Shown: piece after piece, positions 37,190-48,979 of the stretch
How the letters are laid out: the number at the start of each line of letters is the position of its first letter
Numbering within the stretch: the first letter of the stretch is position 1
Assembly (NCBI GenBank): GCA_030760725.1
Contig: JASWHV010000001.1
Coordinates: 77,707,683 to 77,771,682 of the forward strand
Length of the DNA: 64,000 nucleotides
Direction of reading: 5' to 3'
From: Neostapfia colusana
Taxonomy: Eukaryota > Streptophyta > Magnoliopsida > Poales > Poaceae
Program-made: the position numbers and the translations under genes
The notes under the pieces: model-generated
Told to the model about the DNA's origin: nothing
Database searches by the model: none
What the model saw: only the letters and a program-made list of their open reading frames with translations

Positions 37190-39147
37190 AGTTGGCGATA
37201 AGCTGGTACTAGTTTCATTCTTTCTATTCAAAAATCCAATACCCGGAACTGGTAAATCAAACAATGTAGGCACACGTTGGCAAAACCGTGAATGAGACTT
37301 TCATCTCGCATTTTTAGCTTTGATATCTCCAACGCTATTCAAAGGTATTTGAGTGGAATGAACACATCTTAGCCAGGTGTCGTGGAATGTCAGGGATGTC
37401 CCTCAATATGTTAAACTAGGGGACCGCAGGAAATGCAAGAGCCAGGATAGTGCAAGAACTGCATGGGACAGCCTGGCAAACTATCCTCGTTTTCGAAGTC
37501 CCTAGTTTTGTCCTCTGCTGTAGTATTCCGGTTAGTAGACGGCTTCCTTCATCAGAAATCTAGCCAGTGCTTTCCATTAGGTGTGCGTTACTAGTTTAGG
37601 AAAAAACTACAATAAGTAGCTTTCCTCCCATCCGATGCTTGTTTTGCTTTCTACTTGTGAATGAACCCATTCCGTTTTGAAAGAAGCATGTATAAAAAGG
37701 CTATCGAGAAAAGTGGTACGCCACAGAAAGTGCAAACAAACTTATCAAAACCCTGTGAGTGAATGCCAGTGCCTACGAGCTTTTACGAAAGGCCAGGCTT
37801 TTCTCTGATCCAGTGAGTGAAATCCAACCCTATTCAAAAGCGTATTGAAACTTTCCTTGCTTTAACGCTTATGATCACCTAATAGCTTGACTTTACTACT
37901 AGAACCAGAAGAAAGCCCATAAGCAGTGAAATTCGAGGAATTACCCTACATTGAAAAATCAAACTATGAGAAACCCGATGAGATTAATAGTGACAGTCGC
38001 TGGTGTAAACAAGTTCCGCGAATATAGTGGAAAAGGGCCCCCTCTAGAACATTCCTTTGAATGGAATTGTTCATTGGGTTCGACTTGTTTGTTGTTCGAA
38101 AAAATCGAAAGCAGTCTCTCGTATGTAAAGGTGTTCAGGAATTGTTAAATTTCGATATAGGACCCTAGAGGAAGAATATAGGACCCTAGAGGAAGAATAT
38201 CGGACCCGAGAGGAAGAGTATAGGACTCTAAAGTCAGACTCAGAGGAAGAATATGACAGCCCTTAATTAAGTAGTCTATCAGTGGTGCGAAGCAGCTTTG
38301 CTCCGGGGAGCGAAAGGTTATCCCTTTGTAAGCGAACAGCGGTTCTTCTATGTAGGGTATTCCTCCTTTACTCTCTTAATTAACGTCGAGCTAAGTGACT
38401 TTGTGTAGCGTAGTAGAATGAAGGCTACGTACGGCTCCTCGTTCAATTCTTTCGAAGGGATCCTTTTCCTTGTTCGAGAGTCTCCGCCCTTCTTCCACTC
38501 TGTCACGAAGACTAACTAAGACCAATTGAGTTCAGAAGCAATGGTATAATACACCAATATATACCGTCCACGAAATTTTTTTATTATCCTCCTTACAAGC
38601 CAAGCCCTATTTTTGACAAGTCATAGAGTCATCCACCCTGTTTTCCTCCTATGCTTATCTATTCCTATCAATAAGCCCTTATCCCAATATTCCTATCAAG
38701 AAGAACTCTCTCTGCCTGGCTTTGCTAGCTTCGTTCTCCTTACCATAAAGTCTATTTATTATTGGATCCGACCTGTGAGAAACCAATCGGAGTCCTTTTT
38801 TCCGTCATCGTCTTCTTTAGAATTGCGTGCAACTACTGATGCCGACCATTAATAACTAGTTCGAAGACCAGGAGCAGGGGCACGTGCCCAGAAAGATTTG
38901 TTATTTTCCCTATGGTTTTCGAACGTTCTCAATAAAACCTAGAAATATTTTTGCTTACTATTTACCGCCCTACACCGTGAAAATAGACAGATTTTGATAT
39001 TATCTGCCACTATTGAATTGACGACATGGAACACCTAAAACCTATCCTACAGACAGCCAAATCAAAATTTCTCGAGTTATCAGAATCCATAGTAAAATTT
39101 TAATAAGATAGGGATTCGAGATATCAGCATTTTTAAGTAGTAAATGT
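37190..39147. other. About 2-kb foreign insert in element E integrase, probably organellar DNA
   Basis: This stretch splits the integrase zinc finger of E: the frame ends at GCTGGCCAC and restarts at CTTCTTTTGGCC. It has no transposon ends that I can see and a base composition unlike the flanks. At about 38157-38240 a 21-bp unit is repeated about four times and translates as repeats of RTLEEEY followed by DSEEEYDSP. This closely resembles the acidic repeat region peculiar to grass chloroplast rpoC2. The surrounding sequence (for example 37650-38540) reads like plant mitochondrial intergenic DNA. The likely explanation is mitochondrial DNA carrying plastid sequence, or a mixed organellar fragment. 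No gene is intact. Confidence 0.5.
38157..38262 (+). pseudogene. rpoC2-like acidic repeat fragment (plastid origin suspected)
   Basis: Four tandem copies of a 21-bp unit (about TAGGACCCTAGAGGAAGAATA) encode RTLEEEY-type heptads, ending DSEEEYDSP. Grass plastid RNA polymerase beta'' subunits carry an insertion made of such heptads. Only about 100 bp are recognisable. An unrelated acidic repeat cannot be excluded without a search. Confidence 0.5.
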
Positions 39148-40319
39148 CTTCTTTTGGCCAAAGATGAGATGTGATGTCGAGTGCTACGTGTCACGTGCAC
39201 TACTTGCAATAAAGCTATGTCTCGACTTAACCCACATGGTCTTTATATGCCTCTTCCTGTTCCTAGTTTACCTTGGCAGGATATTTCCATGGATTTTGTT
39301 TTGGGATTGCCTAGGACTAAGAGGGGGAGGGATAGTATTTTTGTGGTTGTTGATCGTTTCTCCAAAATGGCACATTGTATACCTTGTCATAAGAATGATA
39401 ATGCCTCACAAATTGCTGATTTGTTTATGACGGAAATTATTCGTTTACATGGTGTGCCAAATGCCATTGTTTCTTATCGTGATGCAAAATTTTTAAGTCA
39501 TTTTTAGAGAACTTTGTGGTATAAATTGGGAACCAAGCTGCTTTTTTCAACCACATGTCACCCATAAACCGATGGACAAACTGAGGTAGTAAATCTTACT
39601 CTATCAACTATGTTGCGGGTTGTTTTAAAAACAAATTTAAAGGGTTGGGAGGATTGTTTACCACATATAGAATTTGCTTACAACAGCTCAGTTCACTCTA
39701 CTACAAAGGTAAGCCCATTCCAGGTAGTGTATGGTTTCAATCCCCGTGCTCCTATTGATTTATTAACTTTACCTCCTTCTGAAACTATAAATTTGGATGC
39801 TACACAACGATCTGAATTCATTCTTAAGATGCATGAAACTACAAAGAAAAATATTGAAAGGATGAATGAGAAGTATAAAATTTCTGGTAGTAAAGGTAGT
39901 AAAGAAGTAAAACTTGAACCAGGGGACTTGGTATGGTTACATTTGAGAAAAGAACTTATGCCACGAGCTGCTGGTCCTTTTAAGATTGTTGAAAAGATCA
40001 ATGACAATGCATATAAGCTTTAGTTGCCTCCCGATTTTGGGGTTAGTCCCACATTTAACATTTCGGATTTACGACCATACATGGGAGAAGAAGATGATCT
40101 TGAGTCGAGGACGACTCCGATTCAAGAGGGGGAGGATGATGAGTACATCACAACAGTGGATACTCACATTGATATACAAGGACCAATCACAAGAGCACGA
40201 GCACGATTACTAAATCAGCAGGTGAACTCGTTCCTAACTTCCTACCCATGTGAGTTTGAGAATGGATTGCTATTTAATGATTTAATTGTTATTAGGAACC
40301 ATTGACATGATCAACAAGT

Positions 40320-40700
40320 AAAGGGGGGAGAATTTGGGGACGTTGAGAACTAGATGGGACGTCCACAAGTTGATGGAAACAGTCGCCAACTCGGACTCGA
40401 GTTCAACTCGGAGTCCAGGAGCAGTCCATCTTAAAACGGACGCCCAGGATGCATACGAACTCCGTTTTTGACGTTATACATATGCATGGATAGATGAGAA
40501 GATAAACTTTCCAATGGTTCTGGTCCCACATTAAAATAGGGAAGGAGTCATTGGTAATTGTCGAAACAATTCGAATTCAGAGTTCTGTCCGGTGCTGCGC
40601 CACCGTATTGGTATTTTGGGCCTTGTATCCCGTATGAGTCCATAAGGGACGCGTCTAAGGGTCTTATGACCAAACCCTAGCCTTTAAATATTGTAGCCGC
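40320..40700 (+). repeat. Element E polypurine tract and first part of 3' LTR
   Basis: AAGGGGGGAGAATT precedes the LTR start TGGGGACGTTGAG at 40335. A TATA-like TTTAAATA lies at 40683-40690. The LTR is interrupted at 40700 by element C and resumes at 53444. Confidence 0.75.
40696..40700. repeat. Target-site duplication GCCGC, left copy (element C)
   Basis: GCCGC immediately before C's left end. It is repeated at 53439-53443. Confidence 0.95.
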
Positions 40701-43700
40701 TGTCACACCCGGTTTTTCCGAAGAACAACCAAGTGAATATCACATGTATGCCAGGATCATTTTCTCATACATGTGATGACAAATAGTGAAGCATCATTTA
40801 TTACAAGCCAGGTGTCGAATATAAATAAGTCTTACATCACAAATGTCTCAATGAACACTAATGCTTCATCACAAGTAAATAAACTAGCAGCGGAATATTA
40901 TTCTTTAGGGCTCCATCACAGGTGTTGCCCGGGGGTCTTCATGAACCTAAAAACCTTCCTCGGGTCCAAAGTCTTGGTCATTATACACCACCTCATTATC
41001 TTGACCTGAGCAGCAATATAAACCAACAAATATGCAAGGTTGAGTACCAATGGTACTCAGCAAGTGTGGGAAAATTATATCATGCATGGCTAGAACAAGG
41101 AGAGGTTGAACTCATGGTTAAAGCACTACGCAATTAATACCTATCACCTTAGCTTATTAAGCACCTACATTACTACACAGGTGAAATGGTCCAAATCTCC
41201 CATCCCATCATGATAAACCAATAACCATAATCATCATTTCCAATGTTAAGCTCCCCGCTTAACTTCCAAAACCATCAATTCTCTAATCATGAATAAGTCC
41301 AGGCCGCTCTTAACCGTGAGCACGGCTGTCAAGACAGTTTTGACTCTGCAGAGTTTGTACCACTGTACCCACAAGTAGTGATTTCATCCCCCGTTGCCGG
41401 GTGGACTAAAAGAACCTCCATTATGCCAGTGGCTACGAACCACATTCACACTTCCCAGGTGTGCAGCCAGGAGATCACTACGAAGCCTTTACAAAGGGAT
41501 TCCCGACGAGCGTGGGCCCACTGAGGTTTCACCCCTAACAGCATACAAGAGGCTCCAACCCCGCTGCAGTGGCCCCCTCTTGAGCCTTGCGGTTCATATG
41601 GTAGTCCAGCTGACTCCTATTCCCCGCACCATCCAACACACCCATACTACGCCGGGGATACACCTAATTAATTGGCTAAGCTGCCCCATCTCAGCATGTG
41701 GTTGACACTGTAAAGCCGGGTTACATGCTCCATGAACCGGTCCTTAGGATCCAGGCAAGTACTAAACACAAACCCAAGTCTCGTGCACCCAGCACACAAC
41801 CAAAACATCCAACTTGCCTTGATCCCTACCTCTACATAACTCATAATAGCTCATTCAAGAGTATGGTAATGTAAACTGATGATCTCATGTCCCAATTATC
41901 CCATTCTAAGCATGGCTAAGCATATGCATGTATATAAATGACATGACAAAATAAATCCCAACCCAAGCTTCAAGGAAATAAGGTAATGCAATTCTAGGGA
42001 AACTTCCTAGCATGGGTTTCATATTTAACTTGACAATGCAAATAATTCTTTCTACACATCCTAGCATAGGATCAAAGTGGTCAAGGACACTTGCCTCCTT
42101 CTTGCTGCTCTTGAAATGGGTAGTCTTGGTCTTGGAATTGAATAACTTGTTCTTGAGCAGGTTCTACTTCATACCATCACACATAGCAAAAGAAAAACAA
42201 CAATCATAAGACATAGTTCACACTTCTACTTCATACAAACCACACATTCACATTTATGAAAGTTTCTTTACCATTTTATGTGTTGTGGGTACTCTATGTG
42301 TGTTGATTTGTGGCTTGCATACACTTTTATTTACATGTGTATGATTCCTACTTTGGTGTTCATATTTATACTCACGTACTATATATGTATATACATGTAT
42401 ATATGTGTGTTTCAGTTTTAAATAAATTCCTTATATATTAAACTACCAAGTATGTATGAAAAGTATTTTTCTTCTCCATATGTGCCTTCATAATTTCTAT
42501 CAACCCTAAACTGAATTCTTTGTACTTTAGAAACTCCATTTATCATCTACTAGTCTCTATATTTTCAGATTTATATTCTTATGCATAATTGTGCATTTTA
42601 TTATTAAATTAGTAATACACACTACCTAAACAGATTAGGTTCTGGTCCTAAATAATTTAAGATCATATTTTGACCTTGGCTTCTGATGTATACTATTTCA
42701 TAATTATTTTCCCTATTTTTCTTTAACTATTCTTTACTTAAAAATGTGTCCCTATACTATTAAATGTGAATAATAGATGAAACAGATCTATTTCAGCCTA
42801 AAAATATATTTTTATCTCACTCCAAAGTTTTCTAAGTACTGAGAAAGTTTTTAATAAATTTGACAATTATGTTTGTCCCCCTTTTTAATATTTAAACACT
42901 AGTTACATATTCAATTTTCTAAATTAAATACTAAACAGAGCTAAAATAATGAATTCACCCCATTACAGGGTCTATAATATCATTTTCATAATTTCCAGGG
43001 GTCTAGCTACACTTTTCAGAGGTGTTTTTCTTAATTTCTATTAAGTCCAGGGGCTAAAACTGATTTTTAAATGAATTTACATGATTTTCTGGAGTTCCAG
43101 GGGCTAGATCTGAAGTTTCCGGGGCTAGCTCTCAATTCCAGAGAACCCCAGGGGGTAGCACGTAAGAATTCCAGTCTTTATAACGCGGGGCTGACGTGGA
43201 CCGTCTGATTTTAAACCGACGGCTGAGATTATAACATCGAACCGGTACGCGGGGTTTTAAAGTCTACCGTGCGATTTAAAATAAACGGCGCACAAGCGGC
43301 CACGTCGCTCTGATCGAGCGCGGGCGGCGCTGCCGGCGGCGCACGGCGGCGGGAAGCGGCGATCTCGCCGGAAACTTTCGGATCCTCGAGAATTCTGCCT
43401 AGAACTGTGATCTTATGGCCTAGATCGGTAGAGGGGAGGTCAGGGATCTCACCTCGGGGGTTTTCTCGAGCTCGGGGGTCCCGGAAAGTGCTCGGCGGCG
43501 AGGTCCGAGGCAAAACCACGGCGAAGCTCGTCGGAGCTGGATTTGCACCGTAAGTCTTCGGGTTTTCTGCACCTGCAAAGTTCCCCGGAGGCGGTGGATC
43601 AAGACCAACGAGTTAGATCAGAGTTTCCGAGCTTAGATCGGCCAGAATTCACCGGCGAAGTCTCGGTGCTCACCGGAGTGAAAATCGGCGATCGCGTGCG

Positions 43701-44162
43701 AAAAACTGATCGGATCGGTTGTTTTTATAGCCGGGGGAGGGCGGTGGGTCTGTTGTGATCGATTTGGAGTCCGCTGGGACCGAAATTCGGCTGCGGGAAC
43801 GAGTTTCCAATCGGTTAAGATCGAGCGCGCGCGCGGGGAAAGAAGTCCGGGGTCGCGGGGCTCGGGTTAGGGATGACAGGCGGGTCCCACCCGTCAGCGA
43901 GGGGCAGCGCGGCGCGCGCGGGGGCGGGCTGCGCGGGGGTTAGCTGGGCCGGCTGGGGTTTCGGCCCACTGGCCAGTTTTTTTTCTGGTTTTCCTTTTTC
44001 TTTTTCATTTCTTTTCTGTTTTGAGTATAATTTGAATTCCAGTTTGAATTTGAATTTTTGCAAAACATGCAATACGTCCAAAATTTTCTAAATTCCCCTC
44101 TGAACATGGTTTATGGTTCTAAATCAAAATTTGAGTCTTGACTAAAAATTTGGGGTGTTACA
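40701..44162 (-). repeat. Element C 3' LTR (3462 bp)
   Basis: TGTCACACCC to GGGTGTTACA. It is nearly identical to 49977-53438, with differences seen near 41213, 41704, 42310, 43608 and 43765. Confidence 0.97.
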
Positions 44163-44180
44163 GCTCTACCCCCCTTAAAA
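44163..44180 (-). other. Element C polypurine tract
   Basis: Minus strand TTTTAAGGGGGGTAGAGC directly before the 3' LTR start. Identical to that of B. Confidence 0.87.
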
Positions 44181-44207
44181 GAAATCTCGTCCTCGAGATT
44201 GGTGTTT

Positions 44208-47200
44208 CTAAGAAAACAATTCCGGAAATTGTGCCTTAAGCTCATCTTCCCGTTCCCAGGTGGCTTCCTCTTCTGGGTGATGCTTCCACTGCACCTTGCA
44301 CATCCTGATTCTCTTATTTCTGGTGAGGCGTTCCATTGTCTCCAAAATCTTGTATGGTTGCTCGGCATAAGACAAATCCTCGGCTACATCCACTTCATTC
44401 ATGGGTAACACCTCCTCAAGCGTCCTCAGACATTTCTTGAGTTGTGACACATGAAATACGTCGTGCACGTCCGATAGATAAACCGGTAACTCTAGTTGGT
44501 ACGCCACTTCGCCTTTTCTTTCCAAAACTTGAAAGGGTCCGATGTATCGAGGTGACAACTTCCCTTTCACCTTAAACCGACGAAGTCCTCTAATAGGGGA
44601 CACCTTGAGATAAACATAGTCTCCCACGTTGAAAACGAGCTCTCTTCTTCGTACATCAGCATAACTCTTCTGGCGTGTCTGTGCTATCCTCAAGTTGTTG
44701 CGAATCTCCCTCACCTTCGCTTCGGCTTCTTGTAGCACTTCGGGACCAAACACTTTACTTTCTCCTGTTTGGTTCCAAAATAGGGGAGTTCTGCATTTCC
44801 TTCCATACAAAGCTTCAAACGGTGACATCTTCATACTAGCTTGATAACTGTTGTTATAGGAAAACTCCGCATACGGTAAGTTCTTGTCCCAACTCCTATT
44901 GTTTTTGAGTGCACATGCCCTTAACATATCTTCAAGGATCTGATTGGTTCTCTCCATCTGCCCGTCAGTTTGGGGATGATAGGCAGAACTGAAATTCAGA
45001 TGGGTTCCCATGGTTTCATGCAACTTTTGCCAAAACCTCGAAGTGAACTGTGTCCCTCGGTCCGACACTATCTTCTTTGGCACTCCATGGTAACACACAA
45101 TCCTTGACATGTACAATTCTGCCAATTTGGATCCGCTGTAGCTTTCTTTCACAGGGATGAAATGAGCTACCTTGGTTAGCCGATCAATAATGACCCATAT
45201 TGAATCATACCCGGATTGGGTCCTAGGCAATCCCACAACAAAATCCATGCTGATTTCTTCCCACTTCCATTCAGGCACTTTGAGTGGTTGCAGCAATCCC
45301 GCGGGTCGTTGATGTTCTGCTTTCACCAACTGACATGTGTCACATAGGGCAACATGTTCCGCGACATCTCGCTTCATGCCATACCACCAATACCTGCTTT
45401 TGAGGTCCTGATACATCTTCGTACTCCCAGGATGAATGGAATAGTCGGAATCGTGAGCCTCCTTCAAAATTAATTTACGAATCTCCTTTACTTCTGGCAC
45501 ACAGATCCTTTTCCCGTGCCACACCGTTCCTTGTTCATCCTCTCTAAAACCAGGAGCTTTATTTTCCTTGATGAGCTGTCTGATCTCTTGTATCTTCTCA
45601 TCATTCTTTTGTCCCTCGCGTATGTCTCGTTCAAGTGTGGAGTCCACTTCCATGGCGATGGCTTCACCACTATTTACTAGACATAGATTGAGCCTTATAA
45701 CCTCGTCCTTCAATTCTGCAGGCATATCCTTCAAGCTCAACTTATTGACCTGCGCTTTCCGACTCAAGGCATCGGCCACGACGTTTGCTTTCCCGGGATG
45801 ATAGTTGATGCCTACATCAAAGTCATTGATTAGCTCTAACCATCTCCTTTGTCTAAGGTTGAGATCTGGCTGTGTGAATATGTACTTCAAACTCTTATGA
45901 TCCGTATATATCTCTGTCCTCTTCCCCATCAAATAGTGCCGCCAAATTTTCAACGCTTGTACCACTGCAGCTAGTTCTAGGTCATGTGTAGGATAGTTCT
46001 TCTCGTGCTTCCGAAGCTGCCGGGATGCATATGCCACGACATGTCCCTCTTGCATGAGAACACATCCCAACCCATTTCCAGAGGCATCGCAGTACACCGT
46101 GAAATTCTTCTGCATATCTGGCATAACCAACACTGGGGCTGTTGTCAATCTCTTCTTTAGCTCCTGAAAGCTCGTATCGCACTGTGGCGTCCAGGTGAAT
46201 GTGATTCCCTTTTCCAACAGCTTGGTGAGAGGTCTCGAGATCTTGGAGAATCCCTCAATAAACCGTCGATAGTATCCAGCCAATCCCAAAAAGCTTCGAA
46301 CTTCCCCGACATTTTCAGGGGTTTTCCATTTCTGGATATCTTCGATTTTGGCGGGATCTACGGAGATTCCTCCCTCAGAGATTATATGTCCTAAAAAGGG
46401 AACTCTCTTTAGCCAAAACTCACACTTGCTCAACTTGGCATATAGTTGGTGTTCTCTCAGCCTCTGTAACACCAACCTTAGATGTTTCTCATGTTCTTCT
46501 TCATCTTTGGAGAAGACGAGAATATCATCTATGAAAACCACCACAAATTTGTCCAGATATTCCATGAATACCTTGTTCATGAGGTACATGAAATATGCCG
46601 GGGCATTGGTTAGCCCGAAAGGCATGACAGTGTATTCATACAGTCCGTACCGAGATACGAAAGCTGTCTTGGGAATATCAGATTGCCTTATCTTGAGTTG
46701 GTGGTATCCCGACCTGAGATCAATTTTCGAGAACACGCAAGCTCCCCTCAACTGATCAAACAAGTCTTCAATGCGGGGTAATGGATACTTGTTCTTGATG
46801 GTCACCTCATTCAAGGCACGGTAATCCACGCATAACCTTTGAGTTCCATCTTTCTTAGGCACAAATATTACCGGAGCTCCCCATGGTGAGGAACTAGGGC
46901 GAACATACCCCTTTTCCGTCAATTCTCTCAAATGATCCTTGAGCTCTTCTAGCTGCTTGGAGTCCATTCGATAAGGTCTCTTGTATATCGGGGCTGTTCC
47001 CGGTACTAGCTCGATTGCGAATTCCACGTCACGGTCGGGAGGCATTCCTGGCAACTCCTCCGGAAAAACATCTGGATATTCCCTGATAGTCCGGATTTCC
47101 TCAACTTTCACCTCCACTTGATTTAATTTAATGTCCCTCCTAGGCTCGTGTATCGTTATGAACTTTACTCTTGTGCCACTAGGGTGAGTTAGTTCCACCG

Positions 47201-48677
47201 TTCTGGTCGAACAATGGATGATTCCATTATGTTTGGTCAACCAATCCATACCCAAAATAATATCTATCCCTTGTGAATCGATCACTATGAGGTTAGCGGT
47301 AAATACTACCCCATTAATGTCTAGGTTCACTTTGGGACACACTTGTCTTGTCCTTATTTCTCCACCTGGAGAATTTACCGCTAGCATATGGTTCATTTGT
47401 GTGGTTGCTAGGTCATGCTTCTTAACAAACCCTTGAGCAATGAACGAATGGGTAGCACCAGAATCAAACAGCAGAGTTGCAAGGTGTAAATTGGCAGGAA
47501 ACTTACCAACTACCACGTCGGGTGCCTCTTGTGCTTCCTCCATAGTGACGTGGTTCACCCGTCCTCTCATTACGTTCTGCTGCTGTGGCTGCGTGGGCTT
47601 CTTCTTTGGACACTTATGGGCGTAGTGCCCCACTTCACCACAGCTGAAACATTGCACCCCAATCTTAGATGCTTGGCCCTTGTTGTCTTGGGGTTGGTTT
47701 GGGGGTCCTTGCACTGCTGGTCGATGGGGATATGCAGGGCGAGGCTGTTGTACAAACTGACGTTGCGGCTGTGCTGGTGCTGCGGGAGGCCTGTAGTTTG
47801 CGTTGTACCCTCTTGGTGCTGAATAGGGTACCGCAGCACGGCTCGTCTGCCCCGTAGGTTGCTGCATCATACGTGGGCGGGTGTTGCTCCCTGAGGCTTG
47901 ATGTGACCACCCAGCCTTCCTCTTATTCTCATTCTCCAGGGCCTTCAGCTTCCTTTCCACCACAAATGCTCTGTCCACCATCTTTTGAAAGCTTTCATAC
48001 TCATTGGATGACATTGCACACTGCATCTCTGCGGTAAGTCCTTCCACGAAACAATCTTGTTTCTGCTCATCTGTCTCTATGTCTCGTGGAGCATAACGGG
48101 ATAGTTGAGTGAATTTAGTGAGGTATTCCCTCACCGTCATGTTTCCCTGCTGCAGTCCCAAAAACTCTTTCCTCTTGTTTTTGAGTTCACCTCTTGGGAT
48201 GTAATGGTTGCGGAAGCTACGCTTGAACTCTTCCCAAGTGATGCTCTCAGGGTCATGATGGGCGGCCACGTAGGCGGTCCACCAATCAGCAGCAGGTCCC
48301 TGCAATTGATGAGAGGCAAACAGCACCCTCTCATACCCTTGGCATTGTATGATTCTCATCTTACTTTCAATGGTCTTCAGCCAATCATCTGCCTCCAGAG
48401 GTTCAGCAGCACTTGCAAACTTTGGAGGTTGAGTTCCTAGAAACTCACTCAACCTTGGTTGGCGTGGTGCAGCTTGTGGAGGTGGAACTTGATGCAAGTT
48501 GGCCACTACTTGAGTCAAGTTCTGGATGAGCTGATTTTGGTTCTCCAGCATTTGGTGGAGAGGATCAACTTCTTCACGGCGGCCACCCCGGTTCTGGCCT
48601 CCAGAAAGATGAGAGTTGCATGCCTCATCATTGTTGTTGGCGGGGTTGGCAGCACGTCCTTTTCCTCTTCCGGCCAT
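44208..48677 (-). CDS. Element C gag-pol polyprotein (1489 aa), intact
   Basis: A single uninterrupted frame from MAGRGKGRAA to AQFPELFS. Approximate residues: gag 1-340 with a retrotrans-gag core; CCHC knuckle CFSCGEVGHYAHKC 341-356; aspartic protease DSGATHSF near 403; reverse transcriptase with FIDDILVFS near 714; RNase H with YCDASG near 861 and DHKSLKYI near 920; integrase HHCC zinc finger 1079-1111; integrase catalytic D, D and E near 1143, 1206 and 1242 (SMDFVVGLP, SDRGTQFTS, DGQMERTNQ); GPF motif near 1384; chromodomain-like tail about 1432-1489. The polyprotein would be cleaved by its own protease, copy the RNA in virus-like particles and insert the cDNA in the nucleus. Chromodomains in related chromoviruses steer integration to modified chromatin. 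One oddity is Met in place of the usual Thr just before the catalytic Glu. Confidence 0.96.
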   Translation of the reverse strand: MAGRGKGRAANPANNNDEACNSHLSGGQNRGGRREEVDPLHQMLENQNQLIQNLTQVVANLHQVPPPQAAPRQPRLSEFLGTQPPKFASAAEPLEADDWLKTIESKMRIIQCQGYERVLFASHQLQGPAADWWTAYVAAHHDPESITWEEFKRSFRNHYIPRGELKNKRKEFLGLQQGNMTVREYLTKFTQLSRYAPRDIETDEQKQDCFVEGLTAEMQCAMSSNEYESFQKMVDRAFVVERKLKALENENKRKAGWSHQASGSNTRPRMMQQPTGQTSRAAVPYSAPRGYNANYRPPAAPAQPQRQFVQQPRPAYPHRPAVQGPPNQPQDNKGQASKIGVQCFSCGEVGHYAHKCPKKKPTQPQQQNVMRGRVNHVTMEEAQEAPDVVVGKFPANLHLATLLFDSGATHSFIAQGFVKKHDLATTQMNHMLAVNSPGGEIRTRQVCPKVNLDINGVVFTANLIVIDSQGIDIILGMDWLTKHNGIIHCSTRTVELTHPSGTRVKFITIHEPRRDIKLNQVEVKVEEIRTIREYPDVFPEELPGMPPDRDVEFAIELVPGTAPIYKRPYRMDSKQLEELKDHLRELTEKGYVRPSSSPWGAPVIFVPKKDGTQRLCVDYRALNEVTIKNKYPLPRIEDLFDQLRGACVFSKIDLRSGYHQLKIRQSDIPKTAFVSRYGLYEYTVMPFGLTNAPAYFMYLMNKVFMEYLDKFVVVFIDDILVFSKDEEEHEKHLRLVLQRLREHQLYAKLSKCEFWLKRVPFLGHIISEGGISVDPAKIEDIQKWKTPENVGEVRSFLGLAGYYRRFIEGFSKISRPLTKLLEKGITFTWTPQCDTSFQELKKRLTTAPVLVMPDMQKNFTVYCDASGNGLGCVLMQEGHVVAYASRQLRKHEKNYPTHDLELAAVVQALKIWRHYLMGKRTEIYTDHKSLKYIFTQPDLNLRQRRWLELINDFDVGINYHPGKANVVADALSRKAQVNKLSLKDMPAELKDEVIRLNLCLVNSGEAIAMEVDSTLERDIREGQKNDEKIQEIRQLIKENKAPGFREDEQGTVWHGKRICVPEVKEIRKLILKEAHDSDYSIHPGSTKMYQDLKSRYWWYGMKRDVAEHVALCDTCQLVKAEHQRPAGLLQPLKVPEWKWEEISMDFVVGLPRTQSGYDSIWVIIDRLTKVAHFIPVKESYSGSKLAELYMSRIVCYHGVPKKIVSDRGTQFTSRFWQKLHETMGTHLNFSSAYHPQTDGQMERTNQILEDMLRACALKNNRSWDKNLPYAEFSYNNSYQASMKMSPFEALYGRKCRTPLFWNQTGESKVFGPEVLQEAEAKVREIRNNLRIAQTRQKSYADVRRRELVFNVGDYVYLKVSPIRGLRRFKVKGKLSPRYIGPFQVLERKGEVAYQLELPVYLSDVHDVFHVSQLKKCLRTLEEVLPMNEVDVAEDLSYAEQPYKILETMERLTRNKRIRMCKVQWKHHPEEEATWEREDELKAQFPELFS

Positions 48678-48979
48678 CTGGCAGAATCAACAAATGTTAA
48701 TTTGAAAGCATTTAGTATCATCTTACTACTTTCACTTGTTTGTACTTTGAAGTGTTGAAGTTTTGTTAAAATCTTACGAGGGTTTTATATCTCACACCCA
48801 ATAAATGCACTATTATTTCCTGTGGGTTCACACACCAAAGCAAAACAATCTGAAGACGAGGCTGTGGACACTTGCTCATGGCTTCCACAACTCACGTCAC
48901 ACACCAAGCATTATCACACCATTAAATACGTAACGACTCGGCTACTCGACCTCTTGCTAGCTAGGGGAAAGACTCTACA

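Larger units (their letters stand above)
33718..40304 (+). pseudogene. Element E: Ty3/gypsy gag-pol, decayed, with foreign insert in integrase
   Basis: The probable start ATG is at 33718. Gag has a coiled-coil-like N-terminus, then IPSFSGAYDVEAYLDWE and, in another frame, FAIIWWNEL (34130-34190). Protease-region remnants follow (about 34980-35280). Reverse transcriptase has VPKKDGSWRMCVDCRAINN and VVVYFDDILIYSKS (near 36140), RNase H has ECDASG (near 36580), and the integrase zinc finger starts near 37120. The frame stops at 37189 and resumes near 39148 (TTTTGGCCAAAGATGAG), with SMDFVLGLPRT and FVVVDRFSKMAHC. Stops interrupt gag (near 34259 and 34326), the RT start (35699-35701), the RT/RNase H junction (36531-36533), and integrase (39506, 39565). 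The C-terminus contains ITRARARLLNQQ. No 5' LTR is visible upstream, so the element is 5'-truncated or rearranged. Its style resembles grass chromoviruses; the clade is not assigned. Confidence 0.88.
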
